The notes below the pieces were generated by a model. The model searched no databases. It was given only the letters and a program-made list of their open reading frames with translations, and was not told where the DNA came from. From Pseudomonas tolaasii NCPPB 2192 (lineage in GTDB: Bacteria > Pseudomonadota > Gammaproteobacteria > Pseudomonadales > Pseudomonadaceae), in contig NZ_PHHD01000001.1 of the NCBI RefSeq assembly GCF_002813445.1, forward strand, positions 930,001 through 994,000: 64,000 bases of DNA, in the 5' to 3' direction. The translations under genes were made by a program, and so were the position numbers. Every line of letters begins with the position of its first letter. The stretch's first letter is position 1. Below, piece after piece: positions 61,439 to 64,000 of this stretch.

Positions 61439-62494
61439 TTACTGTTGAGGTTGTTTAGAGGCGATGTGCAGATAATGTTCCGCAACATCCAGCATGCGGT
61501 TGGCAAAACCCCATTCGTTGTCGAACCAGGCCAGGATGTTCACCAGCCTGGGGCCGGAAACGCGGGTCTGGCTGGCATCGACAATCGCCGAATGCGGGTC
61601 GTGGTTGAAATCACAACTGGCGTGGGGCAACTCGGTGTAGGCCAAAAGCCCCTTGAGCGGGCCGCGGGTGGCGGCGTCGCGCAGAATCCGGTTGACCTCC
61701 GTCGCGTCGGTGTCGCTGACGGTCTGCATAGTGATGTCCAGGCAAGACACGTTCACCGTCGGCACCCTTACGGCTTTGGCCTGGATTCGCCCGGCAAGTT
61801 CCGGCAAAAGCCGTTCAATGCCGCGCGCCAGGCCGGTGGACACCGGAATCACTGACTGAAACGCCGAACGCGTGCGGCGCAGGTCTTCGTGGTGATAGGC
61901 GTCGATCACCGGCTGATCGTTCATCGCCGAGTGGATCGTGGTGATCGACACATAATCCAGGCCAATCGCCTGATCCAGCAGGCGCAAGAGCGGCACGCTG
62001 CAGTTGGTGGTGCAGGAGGCGTTGGACACCAGCAGCTCATCGCCGGTCAGGCAATCCTGGTTGATGCCGTAGACGATGGTGGCGTCGACATCCGCCTCGC
62101 TGGCCATCGGCTGGGAAAACAGCACACGCGGCGCGCCGGCGTCGAGAAAACGCTGGCCATCGGCACGGGTGTGGTAGACACCGGAACATTCCAGCACCAG
62201 GTCGACGCCCAGCGCTTTCCAGTCGATGCCTTCGGGGGTGGCACTGCGCAAGACCTGCACGCAGTTGCCATTAATGTGCAGACAATCGCCCTCAACCCGC
62301 ACTTCGCCGGGGAAGCGGCCGTGGGTGGAGTCGAAGCGTGTCAGGTATTCGATGCTGGCCATGTCGGCCAGATCATTGATCGCGACAATTTCAAACCCGG
62401 CCGCCGCCCCTCGCTCGAACAGAGCACGCAAGACGCAACGACCAATGCGGCCGTAGCCGTTGAGTGCAACTTTGTAGGGACGCGGTTGAGGCAT
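61439..62494 (-). CDS. epd: Erythrose-4-phosphate dehydrogenase
   Basis: NAD-dependent oxidation of erythrose 4-phosphate on the way to pyridoxal phosphate. 351 residues of the GAPDH superfamily: VALNGYGRIGRCVLRAL, catalytic Cys in SNASCTTNC, WFDNEWGFANRM at the end. The Epd-type choice over GAPDH rests on the tkt-epd-pgk order. The chosen ATG (MPQPRPYKVALNGYGR) has GAG 8 nt upstream; a TTG five codons earlier is possible. Confidence 0.92.
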   Translation of the reverse strand: MPQPRPYKVALNGYGRIGRCVLRALFERGAAAGFEIVAINDLADMASIEYLTRFDSTHGRFPGEVRVEGDCLHINGNCVQVLRSATPEGIDWKALGVDLVLECSGVYHTRADGQRFLDAGAPRVLFSQPMASEADVDATIVYGINQDCLTGDELLVSNASCTTNCSVPLLRLLDQAIGLDYVSITTIHSAMNDQPVIDAYHHEDLRRTRSAFQSVIPVSTGLARGIERLLPELAGRIQAKAVRVPTVNVSCLDITMQTVSDTDATEVNRILRDAATRGPLKGLLAYTELPHASCDFNHDPHSAIVDASQTRVSGPRLVNILAWFDNEWGFANRMLDVAEHYLHIASKQPQQ

Positions 62495-62538
62495 GGGGTT
62501 CTCGATCAATGTTCGTTCAGTGTTGAAGGTGCTGACGC

Positions 62539-62604
62539 CATCGCGGGCAAGCCCGCTCCCACATTAGACCGCGATCCAAATGTGGGAGCGGGCTTGCCCG
62601 CGAT
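62539..62604. repeat. REP pair, GTGGGAGCGGGC subtype, tail-to-tail order
   Basis: CATCGCGGGCAAGCCCGCTC...GTGGGAGCGGGCTTGCCCGC within the tkt-epd gap. Confidence 0.88.
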
Positions 62605-62632
62605 AGCGCCAGTACACACAACGCAGACTGAC

Positions 62633-64000
62633 TTAGTCTTCCAGCAGCTCTTCAGCCTGACCCAGGATGTTTTCCAGGGTGAAACCGAATTCTTCAAACA
62701 AGGCTGGCGCCGGCGCCGACTCACCGTAGGTGGTCATGCCGATCACGCGACCTTCCAGGCCCACGTACTTGTACCAGTAGTCGGCGTGGGCCGCTTCGAT
62801 GGCGATACGCGCGCTGACCTGCAATGGCAATACCGACTGCTTGTAGCCGGCATCCTGGGCTTCGAACACGCTGGTGCAAGGCATGGACACCACGCGAACG
62901 TTGCGGCCCTGGGCGGTCAGCTTGTCGTACGCCTGAACGGTCAGGCCCACTTCGGAACCGGTGGAGATCAGGATCAGCTCCGGCTCGCCGATGCAGTCTT
63001 TCAGCACATAACCACCACGGCTGATGTCGGCGATCTGCGCGTCGGTACGCGCCTGGTGCTGCAGGTTCTGACGCGAAAAGATCAGCGCCGAAGGGCCGTC
63101 CTTGCGCTCGATGGCGTGCTTCCAGGCCACCGCGGATTCCACCGCGTCGGCCGGGCGCCAGGTGTCCAGGTTCGGCGTGGTACGCAGGCTGGTCAATTGC
63201 TCGACCGGCTGGTGCGTCGGGCCGTCTTCGCCCAGGCCGATGGAGTCGTGGGTGTACACATGGATCACACGCTTCTTCATCAGCGCAGCCATGCGCACGG
63301 CGTTGCGCGCATATTCCATGAACATCAGGAAGGTCGCGCCGTAAGGCACCAGGCCGCCGTGCAGGGATACGCCGTTCATGATGGCGCTCATGCCGAACTC
63401 ACGTACGCCGTAGTACATGTAGTTGCCGCTGGCGTCTTCAGCCGACACGCCTTTGCAGCCTTTCCACAGGGTCAGGTTGGAACCGGCCAGGTCGGCCGAA
63501 CCGCCGAGGATTTCCGGCAACAGCGGGCCAAAAGCGTTCAGGGTGTTCTGGCTGGCTTTACGGCTGGCGATGGTCTCGCCCTTGGCCGCGACTTCGGCGA
63601 TGTAGGCCGAGGCTTTTTCCGAGAAGTCGGCCGGCAGGTCACCGGCGAGGCGGCGTACCAACTCATTGGCCAACTCAGGGAATTCGGCGGAGTAGGCAGC
63701 AAAACGCTGGTCCCACTCGGCTTCGGTCGCCAGGCCTTTTTCCTTGGCATCCCATTCGGCTGCAATATCAGCCGGAATTTCGAACGGGCCGTAGTTCCAC
63801 TTCAACGCTTCGCGGGTCAGGGCGATTTCCGCGTCACCCAACGGGGCGCCGTGGCAGTCTTCTTTGCCCTGCTTGTTCGGCGAACCGAAACCGATGGTGG
63901 TCTTGCAGCAGATCAGGGTCGGCTGCGCGCTCTTGCGGGCGGTGTCGATGGCGGTCTTGATTTCTTCCGGGTCGTGACCGTCGACGTTGCGGATCACCTG
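62633..64000 (-). CDS. tkt: Transketolase, C-terminal part (partial)
   Basis: The last 455 residues of a protein usually about 665 long; the N-terminus lies off the right edge. Visible: EIKTAIDTARKSAQPTLICC near the start, then YGVREFGMSAIMNG, MALMKKR region with HVYTHDSIGLGEDGPTHQPV (transketolase motif), and the C-terminal domain. Heads the tkt-epd-pgk-fba cluster. Confidence 0.96.
   Translation of the reverse strand, partial: QVIRNVDGHDPEEIKTAIDTARKSAQPTLICCKTTIGFGSPNKQGKEDCHGAPLGDAEIALTREALKWNYGPFEIPADIAAEWDAKEKGLATEAEWDQRFAAYSAEFPELANELVRRLAGDLPADFSEKASAYIAEVAAKGETIASRKASQNTLNAFGPLLPEILGGSADLAGSNLTLWKGCKGVSAEDASGNYMYYGVREFGMSAIMNGVSLHGGLVPYGATFLMFMEYARNAVRMAALMKKRVIHVYTHDSIGLGEDGPTHQPVEQLTSLRTTPNLDTWRPADAVESAVAWKHAIERKDGPSALIFSRQNLQHQARTDAQIADISRGGYVLKDCIGEPELILISTGSEVGLTVQAYDKLTAQGRNVRVVSMPCTSVFEAQDAGYKQSVLPLQVSARIAIEAAHADYWYKYVGLEGRVIGMTTYGESAPAPALFEEFGFTLENILGQAEELLED

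Overview
The window reads as a GC-rich Pseudomonas chromosome of the P. fluorescens type. Gene order around the choline, carnitine and glycine betaine genes matches what I remember of the PA5372-PA5418 stretch of P. aeruginosa. Intergenic gaps are filled with two or more REP/REPIN families typical of fluorescent pseudomonads, and every large ORF has a recognisable Pseudomonas-type product. I ran no search; identifications rest on motifs, length, start signals and gene order.

Region 1 (1-28 kb) and region 2 (28-42 kb) form one catabolic supercluster. L-carnitine, or gamma-butyrobetaine through a BBOX-type hydroxylase, goes through CdhA, CdhC and CdhB to glycine betaine. Choline reaches glycine betaine through BetA and BetB. 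GbcAB then gives dimethylglycine. DgcA, DgcB and an ETF pair give sarcosine. SoxBDA (soxA cut by the left edge) gives glycine and C1 units, GlyA gives serine, and SdaB gives pyruvate. Uptake is by CbcXWV with the periplasmic proteins CbcX and CaiX, and by the BCCT carrier BetT. The regulators present are GbdR, CdhR and BetI. Interleaved are a TraX-like protein, threonine aldolase, a REP-associated transposase (RAYT) between its REP sequences, an LprI-like protein, a DUF3010 protein and an unassigned AAA ATPase with a very AT-rich palindromic promoter.

Region 3 (42-58 kb) is housekeeping and accessory: a TldD/PmbA-like protease pair, an RhlA-like 3-hydroxyacyl ester synthase with an MFS exporter but no rhamnosyltransferase, DbpA, a YhiN-type flavoprotein, a YccS-type membrane protein, a periplasmic solute-binding protein, ElaA, a winged-helix protein, a YgjP-type metallopeptidase, a REC-PAS-GGDEF-EAL protein with a degenerate EAL domain, and a PL7 alginate lyase without a signal peptide. 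Region 4 (58-64 kb, minus strand) is the central-carbon cluster tkt-epd-pgk-(two small lipoproteins)-fba, with tkt cut by the right edge.

The strongest unexplained signal is the 0.88-kb gap between gbcA and etfB. It holds four regularly spaced 35-bp modules, each a perfect DnaA box (TTATCCACA), a 17-bp spacer and an inverted, imperfect DnaA box. All four have the same orientation, at intervals of 161-183 bp, with an AT-rich stretch carrying three helically phased GATC sites between the first two. Three further perfect boxes lie within about 2.3 kb on either side. The array looks like a DnaA-binding locus of the datA/DARS kind placed far from dnaA.
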